A stretch of 64,000 nt of DNA from Sphingomonas paeninsulae (GCF_003660165.1 NZ_CP032829.1:186001-250000), one strand, 5' to 3'; shown: positions 54,741 through 63,969, counted from the first letter of the stretch. Made by a program: numbers and translations. The notes: generated from the sequence alone by a model not told the origin.

Positions 54741-55552
54741 GGGCGCGACTTCAGAATGAAAGCCATGGTTTTTCCCGCTCTCTGGACAGTGACAGCAATC
54801 GGCGCCCCAGAGGGTAACCCGGCTATCGCGCGTTCTGCGGCTTGTGGAGAATCAAAGCTCGCCCCGTTGATCTGCGTCACAATATCCCCCGGTAAAAATC
54901 CTGCGGCGTGGAATGGCTCGATAGATCGCCTGGGCGCAACGGCAAATCCGGTGATAATTCCTTTTTCGAACCGCGGCGTGAAAATGAAATCCGATTGTGA
55001 AGCGGGAGTGCCCGTGTCCAACACTGGCCGATCGGATGAACCGTTATTGGCACCGAATGCGGGCTGCGCAGTCGGGGCAGGCACTGACTGATCCAGAAAC
55101 AATTGCTCGGCCGATCCGCCACGGTCGATTGTCACATTATCTCGCGCTACCGATTTCAGGCGTATCCCCGGCATCACCTCATCACCGATCGCAAAACTTT
55201 GCTGAACGCCGTCAGGAGTGGCGATAATAGCCGATCCGTGACCGGTCGCTTCGTCCAACCGTACACCATATAATTTCAGGGGGAGGCTAGTGATGACTGC
55301 ATTGCCCGACTGGGCTGACATCCGAAAAAATGGATCGAAAGTTTTGAGCGCATCGGCTTTATTGGAATACGAACGCAACGACTGCGCTTCCCAGTTTCCC
55401 ACCGGTCCCAATGGCGCAAAGGCAGTCCAGATCAAGCGTGCGCACTGAATCGCCAATATCGCTGTCAACACCGCCTCGATCCAGCCGTAAGGGAACTGGC
55501 GCGACATTTTCGGAATCATCCGGGCGCGCCACGCTGCCAGTGTCAATTGCAT
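54737..55552 (-). CDS. gspC: Type II secretion protein GspC (PDZ type)
   Basis: The inner-membrane link to the secretin and first gene of the operon. One membrane helix (WIEAVLTAILAIQCARLIW), a periplasmic HR domain (LKLYGVRLDEATGHGSAII, FAIGDEVMPGIRLKSV) and a C-terminal PDZ domain (FHAAGFLPGDIVTQINGASFDS). The start is uncertain: ATG 55552 gives 271 residues, while ATG 55519 or 55507 (MSRQFPYGW) gives a shorter cytosolic tail closer to the family. Confidence 0.9.
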   Translation of the reverse strand: MQLTLAAWRARMIPKMSRQFPYGWIEAVLTAILAIQCARLIWTAFAPLGPVGNWEAQSLRSYSNKADALKTFDPFFRMSAQSGNAVITSLPLKLYGVRLDEATGHGSAIIATPDGVQQSFAIGDEVMPGIRLKSVARDNVTIDRGGSAEQLFLDQSVPAPTAQPAFGANNGSSDRPVLDTGTPASQSDFIFTPRFEKGIITGFAVAPRRSIEPFHAAGFLPGDIVTQINGASFDSPQAAERAIAGLPSGAPIAVTVQRAGKTMAFILKSRP

Positions 55553-55647
55553 TCAATATGCACGGTTGCGTCGTCCCCCAGTCGTCTGCCTGTTCGTTTA
55601 GGTCGGAACACGCCAGTGCGCGATACACAATTATCCGCGTCGGTGGA

Positions 55648-56697
55648 TTAAACGAGCATCAGTGCCGCGAGTAGCGCCAGACCAAATGAAATCAGCGTCG
55701 CAACGATCACGGGCACCGATGCACGCCAGCCCTGTTCGAGCAAAAGATTCATAGGTGATCGAATGCCGGTGGCTGTTACCGCCAGCAACAGCAGTGCGGT
55801 GGTCGCGCTTTTTGCCCCGACCAGCGCTGGCTCCGGCACGATAAAGAGCGAATGAATCGCGCACAGGATCAGGAACCCGAGGACGAACCACGGCAAGCCA
55901 ATCAGCCCACGCTTGGTTTCGCCTTCCGCCGGAAAGGCCAGCGCGACCACCGTAAGCGCCGGGGCAAGCAACGCCACGCGCGTAAGCTTCACGATCGTCG
56001 CTGTCTGACCTGCTTCCGGCGAATATGAATAACCCGCGCCAAGCGCCTGTGCTACATCATGAATCGATGCTCCCATCAGGAAACCCGCCTGCTTGTCGCT
56101 GAGATGCAGTGAGTGTGCGAGCGCGGGGTACAACGACATCGCCACCGCACTGGCAGCCGATACAGCCACCAGAACCAGTGTCAGTTGCGCCTGACTTGCT
56201 CGCTTCTCGCCAAGCACGGATGCAATCGCCAATGCCGCCGACGCCCCACATATCGCCACCGCGCCCCCGGCCAACGTACCGAACGCAGCGCCACGTCCGA
56301 TCGTTCGCGCAGCGGCGGCTCCTGAAAGCGTTACGATCGCCACCATGGCTACAATTGCGCCAAGAGCGACCCAGCCAAGACTTGCGATTTGTCCGAACGT
56401 AATTTGAAGGCCGACCAGCACGATGCCCCAGCGCAACAGCGTTTTCGACGCAAAGCCGAGGCCGGGATGCAAGCGGGCATCGCCGTTTGCGAAATTGAAC
56501 GCCAGGCCGATCAACAGGCCCATGAGCATCAGCGGCGCGCCATAATGTTCGGACAAGTAAGCAGCGGCCAGCGAAGCAAGCACAGTAATTGCAAGACCGG
56601 GGAAATATGCGCTCAGGGGGTAGCTGACATCTGGCACGGTTTCGAGCAGATCACCGTAAAGATCTGCCACGGCCGGAACTTTGTGCGATGACACCAT
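55648..56697 (-). CDS. YeiH/UPF0324 family membrane permease
   Basis: A 349-residue protein with about ten membrane helices. Family landmarks: GLLIGLAFNFAN, LLRWGIVLVGLQITFGQI, AICGASAALAIASVLG, GFLMGASIHDVAQALGAGY and GLIGLPWFVLGFLIL. It belongs to the putative sulfate exporter family named for E. coli YeiH; the transported compound is not firmly known. It lies upstream of the gsp operon on the same strand but is separated by about 95 bases from gspC, so linkage is uncertain. Confidence 0.88.
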   Translation of the reverse strand: MVSSHKVPAVADLYGDLLETVPDVSYPLSAYFPGLAITVLASLAAAYLSEHYGAPLMLMGLLIGLAFNFANGDARLHPGLGFASKTLLRWGIVLVGLQITFGQIASLGWVALGAIVAMVAIVTLSGAAAARTIGRGAAFGTLAGGAVAICGASAALAIASVLGEKRASQAQLTLVLVAVSAASAVAMSLYPALAHSLHLSDKQAGFLMGASIHDVAQALGAGYSYSPEAGQTATIVKLTRVALLAPALTVVALAFPAEGETKRGLIGLPWFVLGFLILCAIHSLFIVPEPALVGAKSATTALLLLAVTATGIRSPMNLLLEQGWRASVPVIVATLISFGLALLAALMLV

Positions 56698-56848
56698 AGA
56701 CGACGCTATGGCAAAAAAAAATTGATCTGCCTACGCTTGCCGTTAACCCGGCTCGCGCGCCGAACTAAACAGCGCAAAGCGAGGGATCAAACCTTAGCGA
56801 ACGTCCACGGCGCTCGATTTTCCGCGAACAATCGATAATATGCGCGGC

Positions 56849-57088
56849 ATGAAAAAACGCTTCCTGCTTCCCTTAGCGCTAATCGCCCTCACTGGCTGCG
56901 TGAGTACGGTAAAAACGGTCGTGACCGCGCCCTTCAAGGTCGCTGGCAAAGCGGTCGATTGGACAACGACCAGTCAGGAAGAGGCCGACCGAAACCGCGG
57001 GCGCGCCGATCGCAAAGCCGAAAAGCGCGAAAAGAAAGAAAGACGGGCACGAGAGAAGGAGCAGCGGCGGGAAGACCGCTCGCTCTAG
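56849..57088 (+). CDS. Small lipoprotein with Lys/Arg/Glu-rich tail
   Basis: Seventy-nine residues from ATG 56849 (MKKRFLLPLALIALTGCVST). Lipobox LTGC with Cys17. A short linker (VKTVVTAPFKVAGKAVDWTTT) is followed by a highly charged helical tail (KAEKREKKERRAREKEQRRE), likely a single helix. Function unknown; similar small lipoproteins with charged coils occur widely in sphingomonads. An ATG at 56840 adds only 3 residues. The gene is divergent from the YeiH-like gene and ends just before tRNA-Val. Confidence 0.7.
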   Translation: MKKRFLLPLALIALTGCVSTVKTVVTAPFKVAGKAVDWTTTSQEEADRNRGRADRKAEKREKKERRAREKEQRREDRSL

Positions 57089-57092
57089 CCCG

Positions 57093-57167
57093 TGGTGGGC
57101 GCGGCAGGGATTGAACCTGCGACCCCACCCGTGTGAAGGGTGTGCTCTACCACTGAGCTACGCGCCC
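57093..57167 (-). tRNA. tRNA-Val (anticodon CAC)
   Basis: Minus strand: acceptor GGGCGCG (57167-57161) pairs with CGCGCCC; T8 A9; D-arm GCTCAGTGGTAGAGC; anticodon stem CACCC/GGGTG with loop TTCACAC (CAC); T-arm GCAGGTTCAATCCCTGC; discriminator A and encoded CCA at 57095-57093. Confidence 0.96.
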
Positions 57168-57206
57168 CCGCCGATCAGGGCCAGAAACATGGCCCGTCTA
57201 AACGAG

Positions 57207-57234
57207 GTCGGGCAGCGTTTTCGCGCCGCCCGAC
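57207..57234 (-). terminator. Possible hairpin terminator after the HU gene
   Basis: Perfect 7-base arms GTCGGGC and GCCCGAC (57207-57213 and 57228-57234) with an inner GCG/CGC stem, 42 bases downstream of the HU stop on the minus strand. The following bases (CTCGTTTAG) make only a weak T-tract, so termination may be partial. Confidence 0.4.
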
Positions 57235-57275
57235 GCCACGCCGCTAGCCGCGACGGGGACCCATTGTAAAGGACC

Positions 57276-57548
57276 TTAGTTGCAGGCGTCCTTCAAACCT
57301 TTGCCCGCTTTGAACTTCGGCTGCGTGGAAGCCTTGATCGTCATCGGCTCGCCGGTGCGCGGATTGCGCCCTGTCGATGCCTTGCGCTTTGTCACCGAAA
57401 ATGTGCCGAAACCCACCAGCCGCACTTCGTCGCCACGCTTCAGCGATGTCTGAATCTGCTCAAAAACGGCTTCAACCGCCTTGATAGCATCGCCTTTTGA
57501 TAGGCCCGCAACATCGGCAACCGACGCAATAAGTTCCTGTTTGTTCAT
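57276..57548 (-). CDS. hup: DNA-binding protein HU
   Basis: A 90-residue nucleoid protein from ATG 57548 (MNKQELIASVADVAGLSKGD). The DNA-binding arm signature VGFGTFSVTKRKASTGRNPRTGE is complete. HU bends DNA as a dimer. The stretch upstream to 57560 (MGVR) is a possible but less typical extension. It follows lon in the same direction, the usual lon-hup order, with a terminator and promoter between. Confidence 0.95.
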   Translation of the reverse strand: MNKQELIASVADVAGLSKGDAIKAVEAVFEQIQTSLKRGDEVRLVGFGTFSVTKRKASTGRNPRTGEPMTIKASTQPKFKAGKGLKDACN

Positions 57549-57600
57549 CCGAACCCCCAAATTTCATGTACAATTACGGAATCGACTTTGATCGGCGCGC

Positions 57601-57629
57601 AGTAACGCTTTCCGGGCGAGTGTTGTCAA
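57601..57629 (-). promoter_or_regulatory. Candidate promoter of the HU gene
   Basis: A perfect -35 TTGACA (57629-57624) is followed after 17 bases by GTTACT (57606-57601) as a weak -10. The predicted start point would give a leader of about 45 bases before ATG 57548. It sits directly after the lon terminator, which makes independent transcription of HU likely. Confidence 0.4.
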
Positions 57630-57668
57630 AACAAAAAACCAGGACGCCTGTTAAACAGCACAGACGCC
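57628..57668 (-). terminator. Rho-independent terminator of lon
   Basis: On the minus strand GGCGTCTGT (57668-57660) pairs with ACAGGCGTC (57651-57643), nine pairs including two G-T wobbles, with an 8-base loop. It is followed by TGG and the T-rich TTTTTTGTTTT (57638-57628). It starts 18 bases after the lon stop, the expected place. Confidence 0.7.
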
Positions 57669-57685
57669 CCAATTCGTTACAAGGA

Positions 57686-60081
57686 TCAGTGCCGCACGGC
57701 CTCTTCAGTTAATGGATGAACGTGCGGGGGTTGTGCCGCCAATTCATCAGCTTCGCTCCATTCGATCGCCAGCAACGGTTCGGTTAACGCGAGCGCCAGC
57801 ACTTCATCGACATGGCGCACCGGGATAATCTTTAACCCCTCGCGAATATTTGGAGGAATCTCGACCAGATCCTTTTCGTTTTCGTGCGGGATCAACACCG
57901 TGGTTATCCCGCCACGCAGCGCAGCGAGCAGCTTTTCCTTCAAGCCGCCGATAGGAAGCACCCTGCCCCGCAACGTAACCTCGCCGGTCATCGCCACGTC
58001 GCGACGAACCGCAACGCCCGTCAACGTCGAAATCATCGCCGTGACCATGCCAATACCCGCCGATGGACCATCCTTTGGCACAGCACCTTCGGGCAGATGG
58101 ATGTGGATATCTTTGCGCGCGAACAGGCTCGGTTTGATGCCGTATGAAGGAGCGCGCGCCTTTACGTAACTGAGGGCCGCCTGGATCGATTCGGTCATTA
58201 CCTCGCCAAGCTTACCCGTCGTCCGAACCTGCCCTTACCGGGCACGGTGACGGCCTCAATGGTCAGCAATTCACCGCCCACTTCGGTCCATGCCAGCCCC
58301 GTAACGGCACCGATCTGATTCTCTTCCTCGCCCAGCCCATGCCGATATTTCAGCACGCCCGCGAATTCGGACAGATTCTCTGGCGTGATCGTAACCGCAG
58401 TGACCTTTTTCTCTAGAATTTGACGCAAAACCTTCCGAGCCAGTTTCGCGATCTCCCGCTCCAGCGTCCGCACCCCGGCTTCGCGCGTGTAGTTCTGGAT
58501 CAGCGCGCGCAGTCCTTCATCTGTCAGTACGAACTCGGTCGGCTTCAAGCCATGCGCCTCGACCTGCTTTTCGATCAGATGCCGCTTGGCGATCTCGACC
58601 TTCTCGTCCTCGGTATAACCGTCAAGCCGGATGATCTCCATGCGGTCGAGCAACGCCTGTGGCAGGTTCAGCGTATTCGCAGTCGTCACGAACATCACGT
58701 CCGACAGGTCAATATCGACCTCCAGATAGTGATCCTGAAACTTGCCGTTCTGTTCGGGGTCGAGAACCTCAAGCAAAGCCGACGCCGGATCGCCACGGAA
58801 ATCCTGTCCCAGCTTGTCAATCTCATCCAGCAGGAACAGTGGATTACTCGTCCCCGCTTTCTTCAGATTGGTGACGATCTTACCCGGCAGCGACCCGATG
58901 TACGTCCGCCGATGTCCGCGAATTTCAGCCTCATCACGTACGCCGCCCAGCGACTGGCGCACGAACTCACGCCCGCAAGCCTTGGCGATCGAGCGGCCAA
59001 GCGAAGTCTTACCCACGCCCGGAGGACCGACGAGGCACAGGATTGGCCCCTTCAGCTTGTTGGTACGCGCCTGAACCGCCAGATATTCGACGATCCGATC
59101 CTTGACCTTCTCCAGCGCATAATGGTCATCGTCCAGCACAGCCTGAGCCGCAGCGATATCGCGCTTCAGCTTCGACTTCTTGCCCCACGGCAGGCCCAGC
59201 AACACATCAAGATAGTTGCGCACCACCGTCGATTCGGCCGACATCGGCTGCATCGTCTTCAGCTTTTTCAGCTCCGAAGTCGCCTTTGTCCGCGCTTCCT
59301 TGCTCAACTTCATCGTGGCGATTTTCTGGGTATATTCGGCGATCTCATCGCCTTCACCATCTTCGCCCTCGTTACCGAGTTCGCGCTGAATCGCCTTCAA
59401 CTGTTCGTTGAGATAATATTCGCGCTGGGTTTTCTCCATCTGGCGCTTTACGCGAGTGCGGATCTTTTTCTCGACCTGCAACACACCCAGTTCGCCCTCC
59501 ATAAAGGCAAACACCATCTCGAGTCGCTTGGCCGGGTCGCCCTCTGCCAATAGCGCTTGCTTGTCGGCGACCTTCACCGAAATATTCCCGGCGACAGCAT
59601 CGGCCAGACGGCTCGCGTCCTCGATCTCGCCAAGTTGAACCGATGTTTCGGCGGGCAATTTCTTGTTCAATTTGGCGTAATTGTCGAACTGATCGACCAC
59701 CGACCGCATCAGCGCCGCAGTCTCGACACTGGTCGTTTCCTGCTCCTCGACCAACGCCACGGTCGCCGTCAGGAATTCGCCGCTCTCATCAAGCGCAGAG
59801 AGCGTCGCCCGCGCCCCGCCTTCGACGAGCACACGCACGGTGCCATCGGGCAGCTTCAACAGCTGCATAACGGTTGCCACGACACCAAGGTCATAGACAT
59901 CGTCACGGCCCGGATCATCGTTCGCAGGGTCAAGCTGCGCCACAAGGAAAATTTCCTTGTCGGCCTCCATCGCCGCTTCGAGAGCGGCAACCGATTTATC
60001 ACGGCCCACGAACAGGGGGACGATCATCTGGGGGAACACGACAATGTCGCGCAACGGAAGGACGGGATAGTTCTTGCTCAT
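57686..60081 (-). CDS. lon: ATP-dependent protease Lon (interrupted by a one-base frameshift)
   Basis: AAA+ protease of 798 residues once one base is restored. N-terminal substrate domain ([20 protein letters not shown]), AAA+ module with Walker [10 protein letters not shown] and Walker [14 protein letters not shown], then the Ser-Lys protease domain with catalytic Ser in [11 protein letters not shown] (about 674). The frame breaks at 58228-58229 between VTVPGKGR and [16 protein letters not shown]; a missing G on the coding strand fits. I chose ATG 60081; ATG 60090 adds MAN. Longer readings to 60609 overlap the divergent gene and are not real. Confidence 0.93.
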
Positions 60082-60205
60082 ATTCGCCATATGGGCGGTG
60101 CAAAGCCGGTCTGCAATCCGCAGAACAGCGCAGCCCCGTCCCTGATTAACAGATTGGTTATGCTTCGCGCCTAAGTTCACTCTGCAACGAGCAGGGAACT
60201 CGCCG

Positions 60206-61237
60206 GTGAATATCGCGGACATCATCGACATGGCCACGCTATTCGCATCCAACCTTGTCCATCGCGCGCTCGGCACCCTGCTTGCACCCGCTTCCCATTT
60301 TTCGCTGTTGTCGCTGTTGTCGGCACTCCTGATCGCTGCGGCATTCCTCATTGCAAGACGGCCCGCGCACCGCCCCGTCCCGCTACGCGTCCTGATGCGC
60401 GCCCTGATCCCACGCCGCTGGTTCTTTACACCCTCAGCCCGCGCCGATTTCGGCATGATGGCGCTCAACCTCTTCGTCACCAGCGCGCTCGTCGGATGGG
60501 CTATCTGCTCGGCGGCAACCGTCGAACACCTCCTGTCCACGCAACTCGATTCACTCTTCGGCACCGCTCGCCTGATCACCGCCCCGGCAATCGTCGGAAG
60601 CATTTTCATGACCGTGGCGATCTATCTGGCCTATGAATTCGCTTACTTCAGCAATCACTATCTCAGCCATCACGTGCCATTGTTCTGGCAATTCCACCGT
60701 ACACATCACACCGCCGAAACACTGTCACCGATAACGAACTTCCGCGTCCATCCGGTCGATACCGTGTTGTACTTGAATACCGTCGGCCTGTTTCTCGGCG
60801 CGACATCGGCAATCGTTCGACACGTTTTCGGTATCGCCGCCACTCAGTTCGAAATCGTCGGTACGAACGTACTGTTGCTGTCGATCCTCTACCTGCTCAC
60901 CCACCTTCAACACTCGCATATGTGGATCGCATTCACGGGACGGCTTGGTCGGGTGATCCTCAGTCCAGCCCATCATCAAATCCATCATTCGTCGGACCCG
61001 AAACACTATAATCGCAACTTCGGAAACACGCTTGCGCTGTTCGACTGGATAGTTGGAACGCTGGCAATTCCATCCAAAAAGCGGGAATTACTGATCTTTG
61101 GCGCGGGCCCGCTACCCTATGATCCGCACACGGTAACGGGCACGCTCATCATGCCATTCGTCGATGCCGCCAAACTGACAGAACGGTCGCCGGTCAGCGA
61201 TGATTACGGGGTCGCACAACGAAACGCGCCTGCCTGA
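60206..61237 (+). CDS. Sterol desaturase / fatty-acid hydroxylase family protein
   Basis: A 343-residue membrane enzyme with di-iron histidine boxes. The boxes are HYLSHH (about 152), HRTHHT (about 165) and SPAHHQIHHS (about 256), plus HLQHSHMW; four to five membrane helices surround them. In this superfamily such proteins hydroxylate or desaturate lipids such as carotenoids, sterols or sphingoid/fatty chains. A role in sphingolipid or carotenoid modification is plausible for a sphingomonad, but nothing nearby confirms it. Start is GTG 60206 with AGGGAA upstream; ATG 60230 is an alternative. Convergent with the M2 peptidase gene (9 bases apart). Confidence 0.85.
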   Translation: MNIADIIDMATLFASNLVHRALGTLLAPASHFSLLSLLSALLIAAAFLIARRPAHRPVPLRVLMRALIPRRWFFTPSARADFGMMALNLFVTSALVGWAICSAATVEHLLSTQLDSLFGTARLITAPAIVGSIFMTVAIYLAYEFAYFSNHYLSHHVPLFWQFHRTHHTAETLSPITNFRVHPVDTVLYLNTVGLFLGATSAIVRHVFGIAATQFEIVGTNVLLLSILYLLTHLQHSHMWIAFTGRLGRVILSPAHHQIHHSSDPKHYNRNFGNTLALFDWIVGTLAIPSKKRELLIFGAGPLPYDPHTVTGTLIMPFVDAAKLTERSPVSDDYGVAQRNAPA

Positions 61238-61246
61238 AGCGCGACG

Positions 61247-63064
61247 TTACCAGCCGCAGCTTCGTCCCTTATTCTGCACTTGCAACCACGTCATCAACGG
61301 CTTGAAATAAGCGATCATCGACTTTCCGCTCAGCTCGCGGGTGCCAGTGAAGGCCTGCAAAGCTTCGGGCCATGGCTTGGACTGTCCCATTGCCAGCATC
61401 GTGTTTAGCTTCGCGCCGACCGCCTTGTTCCCATAAAATGAGCAACGGTGGAGCGGCCCCTTCCACCCGGCCTGCTTGCACGCAGCCTCGTAAAACTGGA
61501 ACTGGTAAAGCCGCGCGAGGAAGTAACGCATATACGGCGTGTTTCCCGGAATATGGTATTTCGCGCCGGGGTCGAAGTCCGCCTCGGTCCGCGCAACCGG
61601 CGGCGTAATCCCCTGATATTCCAGTCGCAGATCGGTCCAGGCCTTGTTATAATTTGCAGGCGTAATCTTTCCTGAAAACACGCCCCAGCGCCATTTATCG
61701 ACCAGCAACCCGAATGGCAGGAACGCCACCTTGTCCATCGCCTGCTTCAACAACAGGCCAATATCCTTGTCGGGACTCGGCACCTTCGACGCATCCAGCA
61801 AACCAATCTGCACCAGATATTGCGGCGTGATCGACAAAGCGGTCGTGTCTCCGATGGCCTCATGGAAGCCATCGTTTGCGCCGTTTTGATAAAGGGGCGA
61901 CTGCTTATTATACGCGCGCTGGTAATAATTATGACCAAGTTCGTGATGAATGGTCACAAAGTCGTCGCCATTGACCTTGGTGCACATTTTTATGCGAACG
62001 TCGTTCAGATTATCGATATCCCACGCGCTCGCATGACACACCACTTCGCGGTCGCGTGGCTTTGTGAATTGCGATCGTTCCCAGAATGTTGCGGGTGGCT
62101 CTGCAAAGCCGAGGGACGAATAGAAATTCACACCGGCATGAACCATTTTCAGCGCGTCATAGCCCTTTGCAACCAGCAACTCGCCAGTGTCATACCCCAG
62201 ATCGCCCGCTCCCTTCGGCGCAACGATGTCATAGATATTGCCCCATTCCTGCCCCCACATATTGCCGAGCAGATCAGCACGGATCGGGCCGGTCGTCTTT
62301 TGCACGGCGTCGCCATATTTCGCATTCAGTTGCGCTCGCGTGTAACAATGAAGCTCATCGTAAAGCGGTTTCACCTCCGCCCATAATTTATCGGTCAGCG
62401 CCGCAAATTCGTCGGCGGGCATATCGTAACCGGACCGCCACATCGCACCCACATCGGCGTAACCCAGTTCAACCGCGCCTTTATTGGCGATCTCTACCAT
62501 CCGCGCATAATCGGGCCGCATCGGCGCACCGACCTGCGTGTGCCAGCTTGTCCACATTTCCTGCAATTCGGCGGGATTACGGTCGCTGCCCATCTTCGCT
62601 TCGATATCCGACCCGTTGATCGGCTGACCGTTCAGCGTCCCCTTACCCTTGCCATAGGCAGAATTCAGCCGCGTCGTGATGACGTTCAGCTCATTCGCCG
62701 CTCCGGGCGTGGATGGGGCCGGGATCGTCAGGCCATTACGGAGAAAGTCCAACTTGCGCCTGGTATCGAACGACAGGCCCGCCACTTTTTGAAAGCGCGC
62801 CGCCTCCTTGGCAAAACGCACGCCCATTTCAGTACCCTGCGCGCCGACTCGGGCGGCGACGGCATCGGTATCATCGGTAATATATGTGTTATTGATCCAC
62901 GAAACTTGCGCGTTGAACACGTTGAAATCGGCTTGTTCCGCTTCTGCCGCAGCAACAAAAGCGTCCGCGTTGGCAACTGTTGCCGCAGGTTCGGGAGCGA
63001 CTGCCCCTTGAGCAAGCGCTGGCGTAGCAATGGCCAGCGCCAATGCAGAAACGAGTATTTTCAT
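61247..63064 (-). CDS. M2-family metallopeptidase (ACE-like)
   Basis: A 605-residue exported peptidyl-dipeptidase relative of angiotensin-converting enzyme. Signal peptide (MKILVSALALAIATPALAQG); zinc motif HHELGHNYY (about 375) with the downstream Glu ligand in GFHEAIGD. Other conserved blocks are SSLGFAEPPATFWERSQF, VVCHASAWD and FLARLYQFQFYEAACKQAG. M2 enzymes release dipeptides from peptide C-termini. Start ATG 63064 lies after AAGGGG and a perfect inverted repeat. The longer reading from 63148 is rejected for lack of a signal peptide. Confidence 0.92.
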   Translation of the reverse strand: MKILVSALALAIATPALAQGAVAPEPAATVANADAFVAAAEAEQADFNVFNAQVSWINNTYITDDTDAVAARVGAQGTEMGVRFAKEAARFQKVAGLSFDTRRKLDFLRNGLTIPAPSTPGAANELNVITTRLNSAYGKGKGTLNGQPINGSDIEAKMGSDRNPAELQEMWTSWHTQVGAPMRPDYARMVEIANKGAVELGYADVGAMWRSGYDMPADEFAALTDKLWAEVKPLYDELHCYTRAQLNAKYGDAVQKTTGPIRADLLGNMWGQEWGNIYDIVAPKGAGDLGYDTGELLVAKGYDALKMVHAGVNFYSSLGFAEPPATFWERSQFTKPRDREVVCHASAWDIDNLNDVRIKMCTKVNGDDFVTIHHELGHNYYQRAYNKQSPLYQNGANDGFHEAIGDTTALSITPQYLVQIGLLDASKVPSPDKDIGLLLKQAMDKVAFLPFGLLVDKWRWGVFSGKITPANYNKAWTDLRLEYQGITPPVARTEADFDPGAKYHIPGNTPYMRYFLARLYQFQFYEAACKQAGWKGPLHRCSFYGNKAVGAKLNTMLAMGQSKPWPEALQAFTGTRELSGKSMIAYFKPLMTWLQVQNKGRSCGW

Positions 63065-63076
63065 GATGGCGAACCC

Positions 63077-63099
63077 CTTACGCAATTTTATTGCGTAAG
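63077..63099. promoter_or_regulatory. Perfect inverted repeat in the leader of the M2 peptidase gene
   Basis: CTTACGCAAT, TTT, ATTGCGTAAG: two perfect 10-base arms around 3 bases, ending 12 bases before ATG 63064. The ribosome-binding site AAGGGG begins inside the end of one arm. It may be an operator for a dimeric regulator, or an RNA hairpin that masks the ribosome-binding site. No regulator gene is next to it. Confidence 0.5.
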
Positions 63100-63144
63100 A
63101 GTGCCGATGTCGTTTTGGCGGGTCAAGGGTGGAACTTCTTAAAT

Positions 63145-63196
63145 CCACTTCCTGAGACTGTCGAAAAGCTGCCCTTCGACAAGCTAAGGAAAGTGG
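63145..63196. repeat. REP-like extragenic palindrome
   Basis: A long imperfect palindrome: CCACTTCCTGAGACTGTCGAA (63145 on) facing TTCGACAAGCTAAGGAAAGTGG. It contains the CCCTTCGACAAGCT core that is common in repeated extragenic palindromes of sphingomonads. It sits between the alpha/beta hydrolase stop (63208) and the M2 peptidase and could end transcription or protect the mRNA 3' end. Only one copy was noticed in this window. Confidence 0.5.
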
Positions 63197-63207
63197 AGAA
63201 CAAATTT

Positions 63208-63969
63208 TTAGTTCGTCAGAAATTTCGCAATCGCTACGCCCATTTCAGGGCTTGTGACTGACGACATATGCGTGCCCGGTACAATTGCCAGCCGCGCATT
63301 GGGCAGCACCGCCTCCAGCGACTCCGCAGAGCCGTTATCGTCATCCTCGCTGCCGCAGACGAGCAGCGTCGGCATGGTCAGCACCGTCAGCAAGGAGGGA
63401 TCAGTGTCGGCAAACGTCTCCAGCAACAGCCCTGCGGCAACCGTATCGATCTTCATCGTCTTCATGAACTGGATCGACAGCCAGTGTGGGTCGCCGCGCT
63501 TTGCGGTTTCAGCCATCGCAATGGCTTCGACGAAAAACCGTTTCCGGTTTCGCCATCCGGCCAAACCTTCCAGCCCCACACCTCCCAAAACGATCCGCCG
63601 CGGCGTCATCCCTCGGATAACAGCCCGAACGGTCGTCCGTGATCCGAGCGAAAATCCGCCAAGATCATAATCGTCCAGCCCGAGATGCGCGATTAAGGCT
63701 TCCACATCGCAAACCAGCACATCATCGAAATAAGCGGCCGGATCATGGGGAGCGGCGCTGTCTCCATGTGCTCGCAAATCGGGCATGATCACCCGAAATC
63801 CAGCGTCGGCGATCTGCTTGGCCGTTCCGAATTTGATCCAGTTCACATAGGCGCTGGAAAACAGGCCATGCAAAAGAACGACCGGCCGCCCCGCCCCCAT
63901 CTCGCGCCACGCCAGTTCGACACCGTCGAACGATGCGAAACGATGAACGGGAAGATCGGGAACGGCCAC
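63208..63969 (-). CDS. Alpha/beta hydrolase
   Basis: A 253-residue serine hydrolase. Oxyanion-hole motif LLHGLFSSA (about 33), nucleophile elbow GGFSLGSRT with Ser107, an acid residue in VCGSEDDDNGS and the catalytic His in VPGTHMSS. It probably cleaves an ester or similar bond; the substrate is not evident. The start is GTG 63969. No signal peptide. The remaining 31 bases of the window hold no recognisable feature. Confidence 0.88.
   Translation of the reverse strand: MAVPDLPVHRFASFDGVELAWREMGAGRPVVLLHGLFSSAYVNWIKFGTAKQIADAGFRVIMPDLRAHGDSAAPHDPAAYFDDVLVCDVEALIAHLGLDDYDLGGFSLGSRTTVRAVIRGMTPRRIVLGGVGLEGLAGWRNRKRFFVEAIAMAETAKRGDPHWLSIQFMKTMKIDTVAAGLLLETFADTDPSLLTVLTMPTLLVCGSEDDDNGSAESLEAVLPNARLAIVPGTHMSSVTSPEMGVAIAKFLTN

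Noticed and set aside
58420-59553. 377-codon plus-strand frame antisense to lon
   Set aside because: Antisense shadow of conserved lon coding sequence.
60090-60609. N-terminal extension of Lon upstream of MANMSKN
   Set aside because: The extension is basic, unlike any Lon N-terminus, and overlaps the divergent hydroxylase gene; the canonical start is at 60081.
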